Assembly: GCF_025995175.1 (NCBI RefSeq)
Contig: NZ_BAPV01000012.1
Location: 113,228-177,227 of the forward strand
Length of the DNA: 64,000 bases
Direction of reading: 5' to 3'
From: Asaia krungthepensis NRIC 0535
Lineage (GTDB): Bacteria; Pseudomonadota; Alphaproteobacteria; Acetobacterales; Acetobacteraceae
This document shows positions 1-11,985 of the stretch, piece by piece. The notes beneath the pieces are model-generated. The model was not told where the DNA came from. It ran no database searches and was given only the letters and a program-made list of their open reading frames with translations. Position 1 is the stretch's first letter. Every line of letters begins with the position of its first letter. The translations under genes were made by a program, and so were the position numbers.

Positions 1-1698
1 TTCCATCCGGCCTATAATGGCAACCCGCTCGTCAACGCCATGACGGTGGGCATCGCCCGTCAGGATCGCATCTTCCTCTCGGCCGCTGCCGGGATCGGGA
101 ATCCGGTGGTCTATGTCGGCTCCAAGACCGGGCGTGATGGCATCCATGGTGCCACCATGTCGTCGGCGGAATTCGATGAACACGCGGCCTCGAAGCGCCC
201 GACAGTGCAGGTGGGCGACCCGTTCACCGAGAAGCTGCTGATCGAGGCATGCCTCGAACTGATGGCGACCGACGCGATTGTGGCTATTCAGGACATGGGC
301 GCAGCCGGTCTGACCTCCTCTGCCGTTGAAATGGCAGGCAAGGGCGGGGTGGGTATCGAGCTCGATCTGGACAAGGTGCCGCAGCGCGAAACCGGCATGA
401 CGGCCTATGAGATGATGCTGTCCGAGAGCCAGGAGCGTATGCTCATGGTGCTCAAGCCCGAACGCACCGACGTGGCCCGTGCCATTTTCGAGAAGTGGGA
501 CCTCGATTTCGCGATCGTGGGCGTGCTGACCGACACGGCGCATATTACGGTCAAGCATCTTGGCAAGACGGAAGCCGATATCCCGCTGGCGCCGCTCGCT
601 GATGAGGCGCCTCTCTATCACCGCCCGATGACCCATGCAGAAAAGCCGGGTCGTCTGGGTACGGTGGCCGATCCCGCGGGGGTGGAACACGCCCTGCTGA
701 CCCTGCTGGCCTGCCCGGATCTCGCCTCGCGCGCCTGGGTGTGGAACCAGTATGACAGCGGTGTGGGGGGCCAGACCGCACGCCGTCCTGGCGCAGCTGA
801 CGCCGCCATCGTGCGCGTTGAGGGCACGAAGCGCGGTCTTGCCATGACCACGGATTGTACCCCGCGCTATTGTCAGGCCGATCCTCATGCAGGTGGCGCT
901 CAGGCGGTCGCGGAAGCATGGCGCAATATCACGGCAACAGGTGCCCTGCCTCTGGCCGTGACGGATAACCTGAATTTCGGCAATCCCGAGAAGCCGGAAA
1001 TCATGGGTCAGTTTGCCGATGCCATCAAGGGCATGGGCGAAGCCTGCCGTGCGCTCGACTTCCCGGTCGTGAGCGGCAATGTCTCGCTCTATAACCAGAC
1101 GAGCCATCCGAGTGGTCTGTCGCAGCCGATCCTGCCGACCCCCGCCATTGGCGCGATCGGTGTGATCGACGATGTAAGCAAGGCCATCGGTCTTGGCATG
1201 CCCGAGCACTGCGAGCTTGTGCTGATCGGTGAAATCCGCGGCGAACTCGGTCAGTCGCTCTGGTTGCGCGAGATCTGTCACCGCGAAGACGGCGCCCCGC
1301 CCGTCATCGATCTTCATGCTGAGCGCCGCAACGGCGACTTCGTACGCAAGATGATCGGGGAAGGGCGCGTCGAGGCCTGTCACGACATCGCCGATGGGGG
1401 CTTGCTGGTTACTGTTGCAGAGATGGTCATGGCCAGTGGCGTAGGGTGTCATCTTGACAAGCCACATTATGGCACGAGCCTGCACGCCTTCTATTTCGGT
1501 GAGGATCAGGCCTGCTACGTGATTGCCACCAAGCACGCTGCGGCCCTGATCGATGCGGCAGAGAAGGCCCATGTTCCTGTGCGCCATCTGGGTCGCACGG
1601 GGGGTGATGCTCTGGTTCTGACCGATGGTATGTCGCTCTCGGCCGAGCGTATGCGCAAGGTCAATGCCGAGTTCTTCCCCAAGCTGATGGAGCGCTGA
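1..1698 (+). CDS. purL: Phosphoribosylformylglycinamidine synthase subunit PurL, 5'-truncated by the window edge
   Basis: This is the fourth step of purine synthesis, ATP- and glutamine-dependent conversion of FGAR to FGAM. The frame is open from base 1 and encodes the last 565 residues of a protein that is normally about 730-740 long in the small-PurL class. Recognisable stretches are [17 protein letters not shown] at the cut edge, [30 protein letters not shown] and [10 protein letters not shown], spanning the duplicated PurM-like ATP-binding halves. In this class PurQ and PurS supply ammonia. The stop codon lies 3 bases before bolA. Only the true start is missing. Confidence 0.97.
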   Translation, partial: FHPAYNGNPLVNAMTVGIARQDRIFLSAAAGIGNPVVYVGSKTGRDGIHGATMSSAEFDEHAASKRPTVQVGDPFTEKLLIEACLELMATDAIVAIQDMGAAGLTSSAVEMAGKGGVGIELDLDKVPQRETGMTAYEMMLSESQERMLMVLKPERTDVARAIFEKWDLDFAIVGVLTDTAHITVKHLGKTEADIPLAPLADEAPLYHRPMTHAEKPGRLGTVADPAGVEHALLTLLACPDLASRAWVWNQYDSGVGGQTARRPGAADAAIVRVEGTKRGLAMTTDCTPRYCQADPHAGGAQAVAEAWRNITATGALPLAVTDNLNFGNPEKPEIMGQFADAIKGMGEACRALDFPVVSGNVSLYNQTSHPSGLSQPILPTPAIGAIGVIDDVSKAIGLGMPEHCELVLIGEIRGELGQSLWLREICHREDGAPPVIDLHAERRNGDFVRKMIGEGRVEACHDIADGGLLVTVAEMVMASGVGCHLDKPHYGTSLHAFYFGEDQACYVIATKHAAALIDAAEKAHVPVRHLGRTGGDALVLTDGMSLSAERMRKVNAEFFPKLMER

Positions 1699-1701
1699 CC
1701 C

Positions 1702-1932
1702 ATGCCGATGAGTGCTGAGGAAATCGAGCGTACGATCAAGGCTGCCCTGCCTGACGCCAAGATTGAGATCCATGATCTCGCCGGGGATGGCGATCATTAT
1801 GCTGCCACCGTGACCAGCTCCGCTTTTGCGGGGCTGCCACGGGTGCGCCAGCACAAGCTGGTTTATGACGCCTTTGGGGGGCGTATGGGTACGGAGCTGC
1901 ATGCGCTGGCTCTGAAGACCCAGACACCCTGA
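1702..1932 (+). CDS. bolA: BolA/IbaG family protein
   Basis: A 76-residue single-domain BolA-like protein. The family signature HKLVYDAFGGRMGTELHAL sits near the C-terminus, with the conserved His and the RMG turn. BolA proteins form [2Fe-2S]-bridged heterodimers with monothiol CGFS glutaredoxins and act in iron-sulfur trafficking or iron sensing. That fits the CGFS glutaredoxin encoded about 100 bases downstream. The gene starts 3 bases after the purL stop, so it is probably co-transcribed with purL. An in-frame ATG two codons later is an alternative start. Confidence 0.93.
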   Translation: MPMSAEEIERTIKAALPDAKIEIHDLAGDGDHYAATVTSSAFAGLPRVRQHKLVYDAFGGRMGTELHALALKTQTP

Positions 1933-1961
1933 GGCGCTGACTACGCCCGTATATTAACCCC

Positions 1962-2008
1962 CTGACAATAGAGACCGGTTGGGTCTATAATCTCACGACG
2001 ATAGACCC
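1962..2008 (+). promoter_or_regulatory. Promoter with overlapping inverted repeat upstream of the glutaredoxin gene
   Basis: CTGACA at 1962-1967 and a perfect TATAAT at 1986-1991 are 18 bases apart, a good sigma-70-type promoter. The inverted repeat GGGTCTAT (1981-1988) / ATAGACCC (2001-2008) overlaps the -10 element and the likely start site. A further AGACC half-site lies at 1972-1976. This suggests a repressor site, but no regulator can be named from the sequence. Confidence 0.6.
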
Positions 2009-2035
2009 AGCGCGTTTTGCGCACAGGAGAGACCC

Positions 2036-2371
2036 ATGGCTGAAGCCGTTTTCCAGCAGATCCAGCAGCTGATCGATTCCAACCCCGTCATGCTTTTCAT
2101 GAAGGGTGACAAGCTGTTCCCGCAATGCGGATTCTCGGCACGCGTTGTGCAGATCCTCGGCCATATGGGCGTGGATTTTGAGACCGCCAATGTTCTGGCC
2201 AGCGCTGAAATGCGTCAGGGCATCAAGGATTTCTCGCAGTGGCCGACGGTTCCGCAGCTCTACGTCAAGGGCGAGTTCATCGGTGGCTGTGACATCGTGA
2301 CGGACATGTTCCAGAGCGGCGAACTGGAGTCTCTTTTCGAAGAGAAGAACATCGCCAAGAAAGTGGCGTGA
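2036..2371 (+). CDS. grxD: Monothiol glutaredoxin, Grx4 family
   Basis: A 111-residue glutaredoxin with the monothiol active site CGFS in the context KLFPQCGFSARVVQIL, and the glutathione-binding WPTVPQLYVKGEFIGGCDI segment. Proteins of this class assemble and transfer [2Fe-2S] clusters using glutathione, often with BolA partners; a bolA gene is just upstream. GGAGAG precedes the ATG. The gene has its own promoter as well as possible read-through from purL-bolA. Confidence 0.96.
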   Translation: MAEAVFQQIQQLIDSNPVMLFMKGDKLFPQCGFSARVVQILGHMGVDFETANVLASAEMRQGIKDFSQWPTVPQLYVKGEFIGGCDIVTDMFQSGELESLFEEKNIAKKVA

Positions 2372-2538
2372 TCCTGCCTTGATTAGGCCATAAATTCTGC
2401 ATTCTGCCATGGTTTTGACCCAAACTGTGGCAGAACTGCAACGCGCTCCGATGGAGTGAAAATTATCTCCAAACGCCCCTTGTTGCTCCTTATTTCTCCC
2501 GCATAACCTGTCCCTAGGTCATTCAAAGGGAAGTAAAA

Positions 2539-2847
2539 ATGCGGCGTCTCTCGGTTCTCAAGCTTGCCACTTCAGTCATCGCCGCAGGAGCTGCTTTCGC
2601 TTCGCACGGTGCAAGTGCAAGAGAGATCACCGATTGGGAAGCGTCCAAGCTGACGCTCGACGCCCTGACCGCCACCCCGGTCTATCACCGCCCCGCCGCT
2701 TCCCATTCTCATCACAGCGTCACTGTTCATCAGGTCGCATCGCACCGCAGCGTCGGTCAGTCGCGTAGTGCCCTGGTTCACACGGTTGTTTATCATGCCA
2801 AGGCGCCGGCGAGCGCCAAGAGCCATCACGCCCGTCGCCACGGTTGA
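2539..2847 (+). CDS. Small exported histidine-rich protein of unknown function
   Basis: This is a 102-residue protein with a typical Sec signal peptide: a basic start, the hydrophobic run LATSVIAAGAAFA and a likely cleavage after GASA near residue 27. The mature part is rich in His, Ser, Val and Ala (for example HRPAASHSHHSVTVHQ) and ends in a basic His/Arg tail, AKSHHARRHG. No known domain is recognised. Histidine clusters suggest metal binding, but that is inference. AAGGGA precedes the ATG. The start looks sound because the signal peptide begins right there. Confidence 0.7.
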   Translation: MRRLSVLKLATSVIAAGAAFASHGASAREITDWEASKLTLDALTATPVYHRPAASHSHHSVTVHQVASHRSVGQSRSALVHTVVYHAKAPASAKSHHARRHG

Positions 2848-2874
2848 TTTCCCTTTCCCTGATATAGCGGTTCG

Positions 2875-2894
2875 AGGCGCTTCCCGCAGCGCCT
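2875..2894 (+). terminator. Possible terminator hairpin after the His-rich protein gene
   Basis: AGGCGCT and AGCGCCT form a perfect 7-bp stem around a 6-base loop, 28 bases after the stop codon. No run of T follows, so intrinsic termination would be weak at best. Confidence 0.4.
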
Positions 2895-3202
2895 GACGTC
2901 TTCATATGCGTTAAGGTCGTGCCCCGCGCTTCTGAGCAGAGGCGAGTCTTTGCCCCTTGGAAGTGGGGCCTCGTGGGGTGGCTGGTGCCTCTATAAGAAT
3001 GAGCGGACGTTTCGTGACGCTCCCAGTCAGGCACGATCAATGACTCTTCCCCTGCGGAAACGATCAATACGTCGAAAACGCCTGCTGAGTGACCCCCATG
3101 CTCTGTGGCCTCAGCCGATCAATTTTGCGGCCAGGTCATGGCTGGGACGATACCACGCCCCGCGTTTGCATTTTGGATGGACTGGTGCGTTCTCAGCGTT
3201 CC
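2895..3202 (+). other. Gene-free stretch with RNA-like hairpins
   Basis: No convincing protein gene is seen here. Two hairpins stand out on the + strand: GCCCC/GGGGC at 2952-2969, and a longer irregular one at 2985-3034. In the longer one GTGCCT pairs with AGGCAC, then across an internal loop GAGCG pairs with CGCTC, closed by ACG-TTT-CGT. The layout could belong to a small structured RNA, but it matches no family I can name. The 3' part lies close to the end of the convergent yraN gene. Confidence 0.3.
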
Positions 3203-6032
<2,830 letters not shown>

Positions 6033-6155
6033 TCAGTCTTCCTCTAAAACGTCTCGCCCGCGCTAAACGGGTTGGCGGCGGGGGGAAATCTGGGATATTG
6101 GCGTTCGTGATACGCCATTTTGTGCGTCTGTGCGCCCCCTCTGGGAGAGAAAAGA

Positions 6156-7463
6156 ATGAGCCCTCGCGAGAACATGTCCGCCCAGCACGATTTCTTTCAC
6201 CGCGGCCTCAACGAAGCCGACCCTGAGGTGGCCGCCATTCTCAACGCCGAACTCGTACGTCAGCAGGACGGGATCGAACTGATCGCGTCCGAGAACATCA
6301 CGTCTTTTGCCGTGCTCGAGGCACAAGGCTCGGTCCTGACGAACAAATACGCCGAAGGACTCCCCGGCAAGCGCTATTACGGCGGCTGTGTGGACGTGGA
6401 CCGCGTTGAGAATCTGGCCATTGAGCGCATCAAGGCGCTGTTCGGCGTCGAATTTGCCAATGTGCAGCCCCATTCCGGCGCGAATGCCAATCAGGCCGCC
6501 TTCATGGCCCTTGGCAAGCCGGGCGATACCGTGCTGGGCATGAGCCTTGCTGCCGGTGGTCACCTGACCCATGGCGCGGCGCCCAACTATTCCGGCAAAT
6601 GGTTCAACGCCGTACAGTACGGGGTACGCGCCGAGGATGGTACGCTCGACTACGAGGAAATGGAGCGTCTCGCGCGCGAGCACAAGCCGACCATTATCGT
6701 GGCCGGTGGTTCTGCTTACCCGCGCCATATCGATTTCGCACGCTTCCGTCGCATCGCCGATGAGGTTGGCGCTTATCTCATGGTAGATATGGCGCATTTC
6801 GCAGGGCTGGTCGCAGCCGGTCTTTTCCCGAGCCCAGTCCCCCACGCCCATATCGTGACCAGCACTACGCACAAGACCCTGCGCGGCCCGCGCGGTGGTA
6901 TCGTTCTGACCAATGATGCCGAGATCGCCAAGAAGGTGAACTCAGCCGTGTTCCCCGGTCTGCAGGGCGGCCCGCTGATGCACGTCATCGCGGGCAAGGC
7001 GGTTGCTTTTGGTGAAGCCCAGGGCGAGAAGTTCAAGGCCTATCAGGGCGCTGTCGCAGAGAACGCCCGCGTGCTCGCCGAAGAACTTGTCGCGCGTGGT
7101 TTCGACATCGTCACCGGGGGAACCGATTGCCACCTGGTGTTGGTCGATCTGCGCCCCAAGAAAGTCACAGGGAAGATTGCCGAGGCCGCTCTTGAGCGTG
7201 CTGGCATCACGGCCAACAAGAACGCTATTCCCTTCGATCCGGAAAAGCCTTTCGTGACGTCCGGCATCCGTCTGGGCAGTCCGGCCGCCACCTCGCGCGG
7301 TTTCGGCGTCGAGGAATTCCGCATCATTGCCCGTATGATCGATGAGGTGCTCAGCGCCTATGGCACTTCAGAGCAGGACGCGGTCGAGCAGCGCGTGCAT
7401 GAGGAAGTGAAAACGCTCTGCCGCCGCTTCCCCATTTATGACGTTGCGTATCCCGGCGCCTGA
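6156..7463 (+). CDS. glyA: Serine hydroxymethyltransferase
   Basis: This PLP enzyme interconverts serine and glycine and loads one-carbon units on tetrahydrofolate. The protein is 435 residues, full length. Signatures include [35 protein letters not shown], and the PLP-lysine site [15 protein letters not shown]. The frame is open a little further upstream, but the ATG at 6156 has a GGGAGAG site and matches family N-termini. It is divergent from the permease, and a strong hairpin terminator follows. Confidence 0.97.
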   Translation: MSPRENMSAQHDFFHRGLNEADPEVAAILNAELVRQQDGIELIASENITSFAVLEAQGSVLTNKYAEGLPGKRYYGGCVDVDRVENLAIERIKALFGVEFANVQPHSGANANQAAFMALGKPGDTVLGMSLAAGGHLTHGAAPNYSGKWFNAVQYGVRAEDGTLDYEEMERLAREHKPTIIVAGGSAYPRHIDFARFRRIADEVGAYLMVDMAHFAGLVAAGLFPSPVPHAHIVTSTTHKTLRGPRGGIVLTNDAEIAKKVNSAVFPGLQGGPLMHVIAGKAVAFGEAQGEKFKAYQGAVAENARVLAEELVARGFDIVTGGTDCHLVLVDLRPKKVTGKIAEAALERAGITANKNAIPFDPEKPFVTSGIRLGSPAATSRGFGVEEFRIIARMIDEVLSAYGTSEQDAVEQRVHEEVKTLCRRFPIYDVAYPGA

Positions 7464-7515
7464 ATTAAGCCATATCCGAGCTAAGCCTTACTGTAATGGT
7501 CCGGCTTCGGTGTTC

Positions 7516-7549
7516 GCCTCGGTGGGGTTCTCCCTGCCGGGGCTTTTTT
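7516..7549 (+). terminator. Intrinsic terminator after glyA
   Basis: GCCTCGG (7516-7522) pairs with CCGGGGC (7537-7543), one G-T wobble, around a 14-base loop, followed by six T. It sits 53 bases after the glyA stop, between convergent genes. Confidence 0.75.
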
Positions 7550-7591
7550 CTGCCTTCTCCATCGCTAAATCCGCTCCCGGACCAGTAGTGT

Positions 7592-8620
7592 TCAAAGGCG
7601 CCGGGCGAGCCTCACGGCAAGCTGGCCGCGTCTCACGCACAGATTGGGCATGATCAGCACACAGTGATCATAGGGTGTGCAGATCTCGTCATCACCATCC
7701 GTGGCGATGAGCGTTCCCGCTTTTTCAATCACGCTGCCCCCCTGATAAGCTTCGATGAAGGCGAAACTGGCGCTGCGTGCGACAACGTTGTCGGTCACCA
7801 TGGCCTGCCTGGGCGCGGTGCCTGTTTCCCCGCGCATCCCCCAGTGAACGAAGCCGGCATTTTCAACGAAGTGACGAATGACCCTTGCGCTGATCTCCAC
7901 GGTTTCCGGGCGCCAATGCTGTCCCGCCTCCAATAGCACGCTTCGCCCGGGAGAGGCCGCCGAGAGGAAATGCTCATGCTCGATAAGTCGGGAGCCCCCC
8001 ACATGACCCAGATCGGTCAGGGTCAGGAAGGGCGTATCCGCCTGGGAGGAGAGCCGTCCCGCGAGAGCGATCGAGCGCTCTGTCTGGGGAGAGATGAAGA
8101 GCGGGGTCGACTCCCAGAGCATGGAATGCAGATCGAGCAACATGTCGCTGCGCCGGATAACCGGCAGAATCTCGATGGCGCGTTCCATCTCGACCGAGCC
8201 TGGGGCGTGGGCGAGGCGGTCGTTGGACCAGACACGGTTCAGATCTTCGCCGATGAATCGCGAGGCTGTCGGGTTGGCGGGGTCGAAGCGTTCGAATGCT
8301 GCCATATTGGCAAAGATGACCCGCAACACACCGCAGATCGGCCTGATGTCCTCGCGCAGGAGCCGATCGGCCGCGACGGCGCCCGCAAACTCATTGCCAT
8401 GGGTCAACGCGACGACGGTGATCTCGGGGCCTGGATGACCGCTGTCACGCTCGATCACACCAGGGATACCGTTATTCCCGCTTCGCCAGGGTGACAGATC
8501 CGGCTTGTCGATCAGAACCGGGAAACTGGGAAGGCGTCGCGGCAAAGCGAGGGTAGGGAGCAGACGCTGGCGTTTCCTGCGCACTGGGTGATGGTCGCGC
8601 GGTGAAGCACCACAGCTCAT
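7592..8620 (-). CDS. Succinylglutamate desuccinylase/aspartoacylase family hydrolase
   Basis: A 342-residue zinc carboxypeptidase-like amidohydrolase. Metal and substrate residues are seen in ALTHGNEFAG (His and Glu ligands), FIGEDLNRVW and LLDLHSMLWE (second His). The family removes acyl groups from N-acyl amino acids. The open frame runs further upstream, but the ATG at 8620 overlaps the stop of the upstream deacetylase by ATGA, which marks it as the coupled start. Pairing with an ArgE-like deacetylase suggests shared N-acyl amino acid breakdown or arginine-related metabolism. Confidence 0.88.
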   Translation of the reverse strand: MSCGASPRDHHPVRRKRQRLLPTLALPRRLPSFPVLIDKPDLSPWRSGNNGIPGVIERDSGHPGPEITVVALTHGNEFAGAVAADRLLREDIRPICGVLRVIFANMAAFERFDPANPTASRFIGEDLNRVWSNDRLAHAPGSVEMERAIEILPVIRRSDMLLDLHSMLWESTPLFISPQTERSIALAGRLSSQADTPFLTLTDLGHVGGSRLIEHEHFLSAASPGRSVLLEAGQHWRPETVEISARVIRHFVENAGFVHWGMRGETGTAPRQAMVTDNVVARSASFAFIEAYQGGSVIEKAGTLIATDGDDEICTPYDHCVLIMPNLCVRRGQLAVRLARRL

Positions 8621-9792
8621 GGGGCGAGACAAACCTGCCGTACCAGCCGCGCGATCATGGCTTCGCATCGTGCCAGTTGATCGCGTTCGATCCATTCATC
8701 GGGCTTGTGCGCCTGAGCGATATCGCCGGGTCCGCAGACGATCGTGTCGAGCCCCGCCTGCTGATAAATGCCTGCTTCGGTCCCGTAGGAGACATATCCT
8801 GCTGTGTTGCGCCCCGTGATCTGCTGCAGCAGGGAGACGAGCGGTGCGGTGGGGGGCAGGTCGAGGGGAGGGAGATCGACAAGTGCCGTATAGGTCAGGC
8901 CGCATTCTTCGCCAACCTGGCGGAGCGCCGCATCGATCGGTGCCAGCCGCTCGCGCAGACGCTCGAAAATCGCTTCGTTGGTGTCGCCGGGAACGGCGCG
9001 CCACTCCAGTTCGAAGCTCGCCTGTTCCGGCACGATGTTGAGTATGCTCCCGCCACGGGCAAGGCCAACCTGCATGGTCGTATGGCTGGGCTCGAAGCCG
9101 GTCACATAGGGCCCCTCCCGTTCGAAGGAGTCTGCTATATCCGCAATTTCCACGATGGCCCGTCCCATGGCATGGAGGGCATTGGCCCCCAATCCCGGCT
9201 GTGACGAGTGCGCAGGGCGCCCTCGCACATCGACGCGTATGGTGAAGCGCCCCTTATGGGCTATGATCGGCGCGAGCATGGTTGGTTCGCCAATCACGCA
9301 GAGATCGGGCATCAACCCACGCGAGCGCACGTCCTCGATAAGATATCGTGCGCCGTTACAGGTGATCTCCTCATCGAAGGTGAAGAACAGATGGACCGGC
9401 CGCCTGAGCTCCTGTGCACGGAGCGAAGGGATCGCAGCGAGCATTGCCGCCACGAAGCCTTTCATGTCGACCGCGCCACGCCCGTAAAGCCGTCCGCCCT
9501 CTTCGGTCAGGATGAACGGGTCACGTGACCAGGCCTGGCCGTCTACCGGGACACAGTCCACATGACCCGAGAGCGCCAATCCACCTGCGACTTGGGGGCC
9601 GAGAATGGCATGGATGTTCCACTTCCCGTCTTCGGGGCCGCGATTACGGATGTAGGCCACGCCGAGATCATCCAGATATGAGGCGATCCAGTCGATGAGC
9701 GGCGCATTCGGGAGGCGGCTTGTCGTATCGAACGCGACAAGCTTGTGCAGAATCGCGACGATATCCGTTGTTTCAGCCAGAGGAGAGCTCAT
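8617..9792 (-). CDS. argE: Acetylornithine deacetylase-like M20 peptidase
   Basis: The expected reaction is hydrolysis of N-acetylornithine to ornithine. The 391 residues include the M20 metal sites: SGHVDCVPVDGQ (His/Asp), GRGAVDMKGFVAA (bridging Asp), and FTFDEEITCNGARYL (catalytic Glu pair), then a dimerisation domain beginning near VIGEPT and a final His in GPGDIAQAHKPDEWI. It is first in a two-gene leftward operon with the aspartoacylase-like gene. Related M20 deacylases cannot be fully excluded. Confidence 0.9.
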   Translation of the reverse strand: MSSPLAETTDIVAILHKLVAFDTTSRLPNAPLIDWIASYLDDLGVAYIRNRGPEDGKWNIHAILGPQVAGGLALSGHVDCVPVDGQAWSRDPFILTEEGGRLYGRGAVDMKGFVAAMLAAIPSLRAQELRRPVHLFFTFDEEITCNGARYLIEDVRSRGLMPDLCVIGEPTMLAPIIAHKGRFTIRVDVRGRPAHSSQPGLGANALHAMGRAIVEIADIADSFEREGPYVTGFEPSHTTMQVGLARGGSILNIVPEQASFELEWRAVPGDTNEAIFERLRERLAPIDAALRQVGEECGLTYTALVDLPPLDLPPTAPLVSLLQQITGRNTAGYVSYGTEAGIYQQAGLDTIVCGPGDIAQAHKPDEWIERDQLARCEAMIARLVRQVCLAP

Positions 9793-9840
9793 AACGAAGA
9801 GTTTAGCTCCCCCGCAGCGTAAATCTCAAGACCGGGAGAG

Positions 9841-10965
9841 TCAGGAAATAATGCTGATGCGATACCCGATTTCTTTCTCGATGGCCCGCAATAGAAGCCG
9901 CTCATCGCGGGTGCAAAAGGAAAGGGCGGCCCCCCGTTTGCCGGCGCGTGCCGTTCTTCCGATACGATGCACGTAGGTTTCCGCCTTCTCCGGGAGATCA
10001 TAATTGAGGACCAGTGCGACATCGTCGATATCGAGCCCCCGGGCCGCAACGTCAGTCGTGAGTAGAATGCGCGCCGCGCCGCTGCGCAGGGCATCCACAG
10101 CTTTCTGCCTTGCGCCCTGGGCGAGATCTCCATGTAGCACGGCTATGGGCAGTCCCGTCTTGCGCAGGTGCTTGCCAATCTGATCCACCGAGGCTTTCGT
10201 GCGGATGAACACGATCTGACGTCCCTGCGTCTCGGCGCATAACCGGGTCAGCGTGGCGAGTTTTTCCTCAGTCTCGACAAACATGGCCCGCTGCTTGATC
10301 CGGCGAGGGGTGACCGTCTGGCTTTCGAATTCCAGCGTCACCGGTTTGTAGAGGAGGCGGTTGGCAAGCGCCCGTCCGGTAGGGGGCATGGTCGCCGAGC
10401 ACATCATGGCCTGACGTTCGCGCGGCAGATACGGCACGATCTGATCCATTGCTGCCAGGAAATCCTCGTCGAGCATCTGGTCCACCTCATCGACGATCAA
10501 CAGGGTGGTCAAGTCCAGACGGCATGACCCGCTCGTGAGCAGATCGATCAGTCTGCCCGGCGTCGCCACGGCGATGTCCACACCCTCTGCCAGGGCCTCG
10601 ATCTGGGCATCCTTGGGGAGCCCGCCACAAAGCAGCCGGGTACGGAAAGGAAGGCGCCTGCCGATCTGACGGCAGACACCAGCAATCTGGGTGACCAGTT
10701 CGCGCGTGGGGGCAAGGATCAGAACACGTGGCGCGCCCGGTTCACGCTCGCCCCGGCACGCAAGCAGATGCTGAAAGGCGGGGGCAGCGTAGGCAGCGGT
10801 CTTTCCTGAGCCCGTCTGGGCGATAAGAAGAACGTCTCGCCTTGCCAGCAACTCCGGCCAGACGCGGTTTTGCACGTCATTCGGTTTGGTGATGCCCACC
10901 TGGTTCAGCCCGGCGGTGATGAGAGGGTCGAACGGAGAAACGGGCGCGTGGTCAGGATCGGTCAT
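9841..10965 (-). CDS. DEAD-box RNA helicase
   Basis: A 374-residue ATP-dependent RNA helicase core. Motifs occur in order: FDPLITAGLNQVGITKPNDVQ (Q motif), AQTGSGKT (Walker A), PTRELVTQ, TPGRL, VDEVD (in place of DEAD), SAT, RGLDI and HRIGRTARAGKRG. The C-terminal extension typical of RhlE or DeaD is missing, so this is a minimal helicase. The frame stays open well upstream, but ATG 10965 gives the usual N-terminus and avoids overlap with the divergent ELM1-like gene. The VDEVD motif is unusual but keeps the catalytic Asp and Glu. Confidence 0.9.
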   Translation of the reverse strand: MTDPDHAPVSPFDPLITAGLNQVGITKPNDVQNRVWPELLARRDVLLIAQTGSGKTAAYAAPAFQHLLACRGEREPGAPRVLILAPTRELVTQIAGVCRQIGRRLPFRTRLLCGGLPKDAQIEALAEGVDIAVATPGRLIDLLTSGSCRLDLTTLLIVDEVDQMLDEDFLAAMDQIVPYLPRERQAMMCSATMPPTGRALANRLLYKPVTLEFESQTVTPRRIKQRAMFVETEEKLATLTRLCAETQGRQIVFIRTKASVDQIGKHLRKTGLPIAVLHGDLAQGARQKAVDALRSGAARILLTTDVAARGLDIDDVALVLNYDLPEKAETYVHRIGRTARAGKRGAALSFCTRDERLLLRAIEKEIGYRISIIS

Positions 10966-11010
10966 GCGTGCTTCTTGCCAAAGTTCTGCCGGTGAAGGAA
11001 TTACCGATCT

Positions 11011-11940
11011 ATGAGTGTAGCCATTATTGCTGAAGATTTTGCGGGCATGCGTGCCCAGGCGACCGGGCTTGTAGAGCGAGCAGGCTTGAGCTGGCATTTC
11101 CATCCGGTTCGCATAGAAGGCGTCTGGCGTCACATTCCCACCCGGTTTTGTCCGGTCCCGTTGCGTGCTTCGGCACCGATAGAGCTGCCGGAGGATACGA
11201 AGCTTCTTGTCAGCGTGGGGGGGACGGGGGGCGCTGTTGCCGCAGCGCTGAAGCGGAAAACCGGGCTCGGTCTTGTCCAGATCCAGAACCCTCGCATGGC
11301 GGCGAGACATTTCGACTTGATCATCGCCAATGTCCATGACGAGATCCAGGGAGCGAATATTGTCTCCGCACGTACCGCCCTGCATGGTGTCACGGTGCGG
11401 AGGCTCGATCAGGCGAGAGAGGTCTGGCAATCGCGCCTGCGAATTTCTGGCATGGCGCTGCTCTCGGTGCTGATCGGCGGCGCCAATGGGCGTTTCAGTT
11501 TCGGCCCTGACCAGGCCCGTGAACTGGCTCACGATCTGGTCAGGATCATGAAGAGCTCGGCGGTCAATGTCGCCCTGACGCCATCGCGTCGGACCTCGCC
11601 GGAGGCACTGGCAATATTGCAGGAGAGCCTTGCAGGGCATCCGGCCTGGATATGGGACGGTCAGGGGGATAACCCTTATCACGGCCTGCTCGCCTGTGCG
11701 GACGCGATTGCAGTGACCACCGACAGCGTCTCGATGATCTCGGAGGCGGCGGCAACAGCGGCGCCTGTGTGGATTATCGATTTGCCGGGGCGTTCGCGCC
11801 GCATCGCGTCATTCGTTGATACGCTTGGGAAAGAGGACCGCGTCAGGCCGTTTAACGGTCAGTGGTCCCCGTGGTCTGTCACGCCGCTTGACGATACCGG
11901 CAGAGCGGCAGAAGAAATGGTTCGGCGTCTCGCTCTCTGA
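11011..11940 (+). CDS. ELM1-like (mitochondrial fission ELM1 family) protein
   Basis: A 309-residue protein matching the bacterial ELM1 family: LLVSVGGTGGAVAAALKRKTG, RMAARHFDLIIANVHDE, VLIGGANGRFSFG, TPSRRTSPEA and AVTTDSVSMISEAAATAAPVW. The fold resembles GT-B glycosyltransferases, and the last motif looks like a nucleotide-sugar site. Function in bacteria is not settled; in many alphaproteobacteria it sits near envelope genes. It starts 45 bases from the divergent helicase and is followed by a large unknown gene on the same strand. Confidence 0.85.
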   Translation: MSVAIIAEDFAGMRAQATGLVERAGLSWHFHPVRIEGVWRHIPTRFCPVPLRASAPIELPEDTKLLVSVGGTGGAVAAALKRKTGLGLVQIQNPRMAARHFDLIIANVHDEIQGANIVSARTALHGVTVRRLDQAREVWQSRLRISGMALLSVLIGGANGRFSFGPDQARELAHDLVRIMKSSAVNVALTPSRRTSPEALAILQESLAGHPAWIWDGQGDNPYHGLLACADAIAVTTDSVSMISEAAATAAPVWIIDLPGRSRRIASFVDTLGKEDRVRPFNGQWSPWSVTPLDDTGRAAEEMVRRLAL

Positions 11941-11985
11941 AAAGAGCGTGAGCTCCGCAATGAAGAAAACGGGTACAGGACGACC

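Noticed and set aside
6063..6872. Minus-strand frame (269 codons) across the glyA start
   Set aside because: Antisense to a highly conserved SHMT sequence; no supporting motif.
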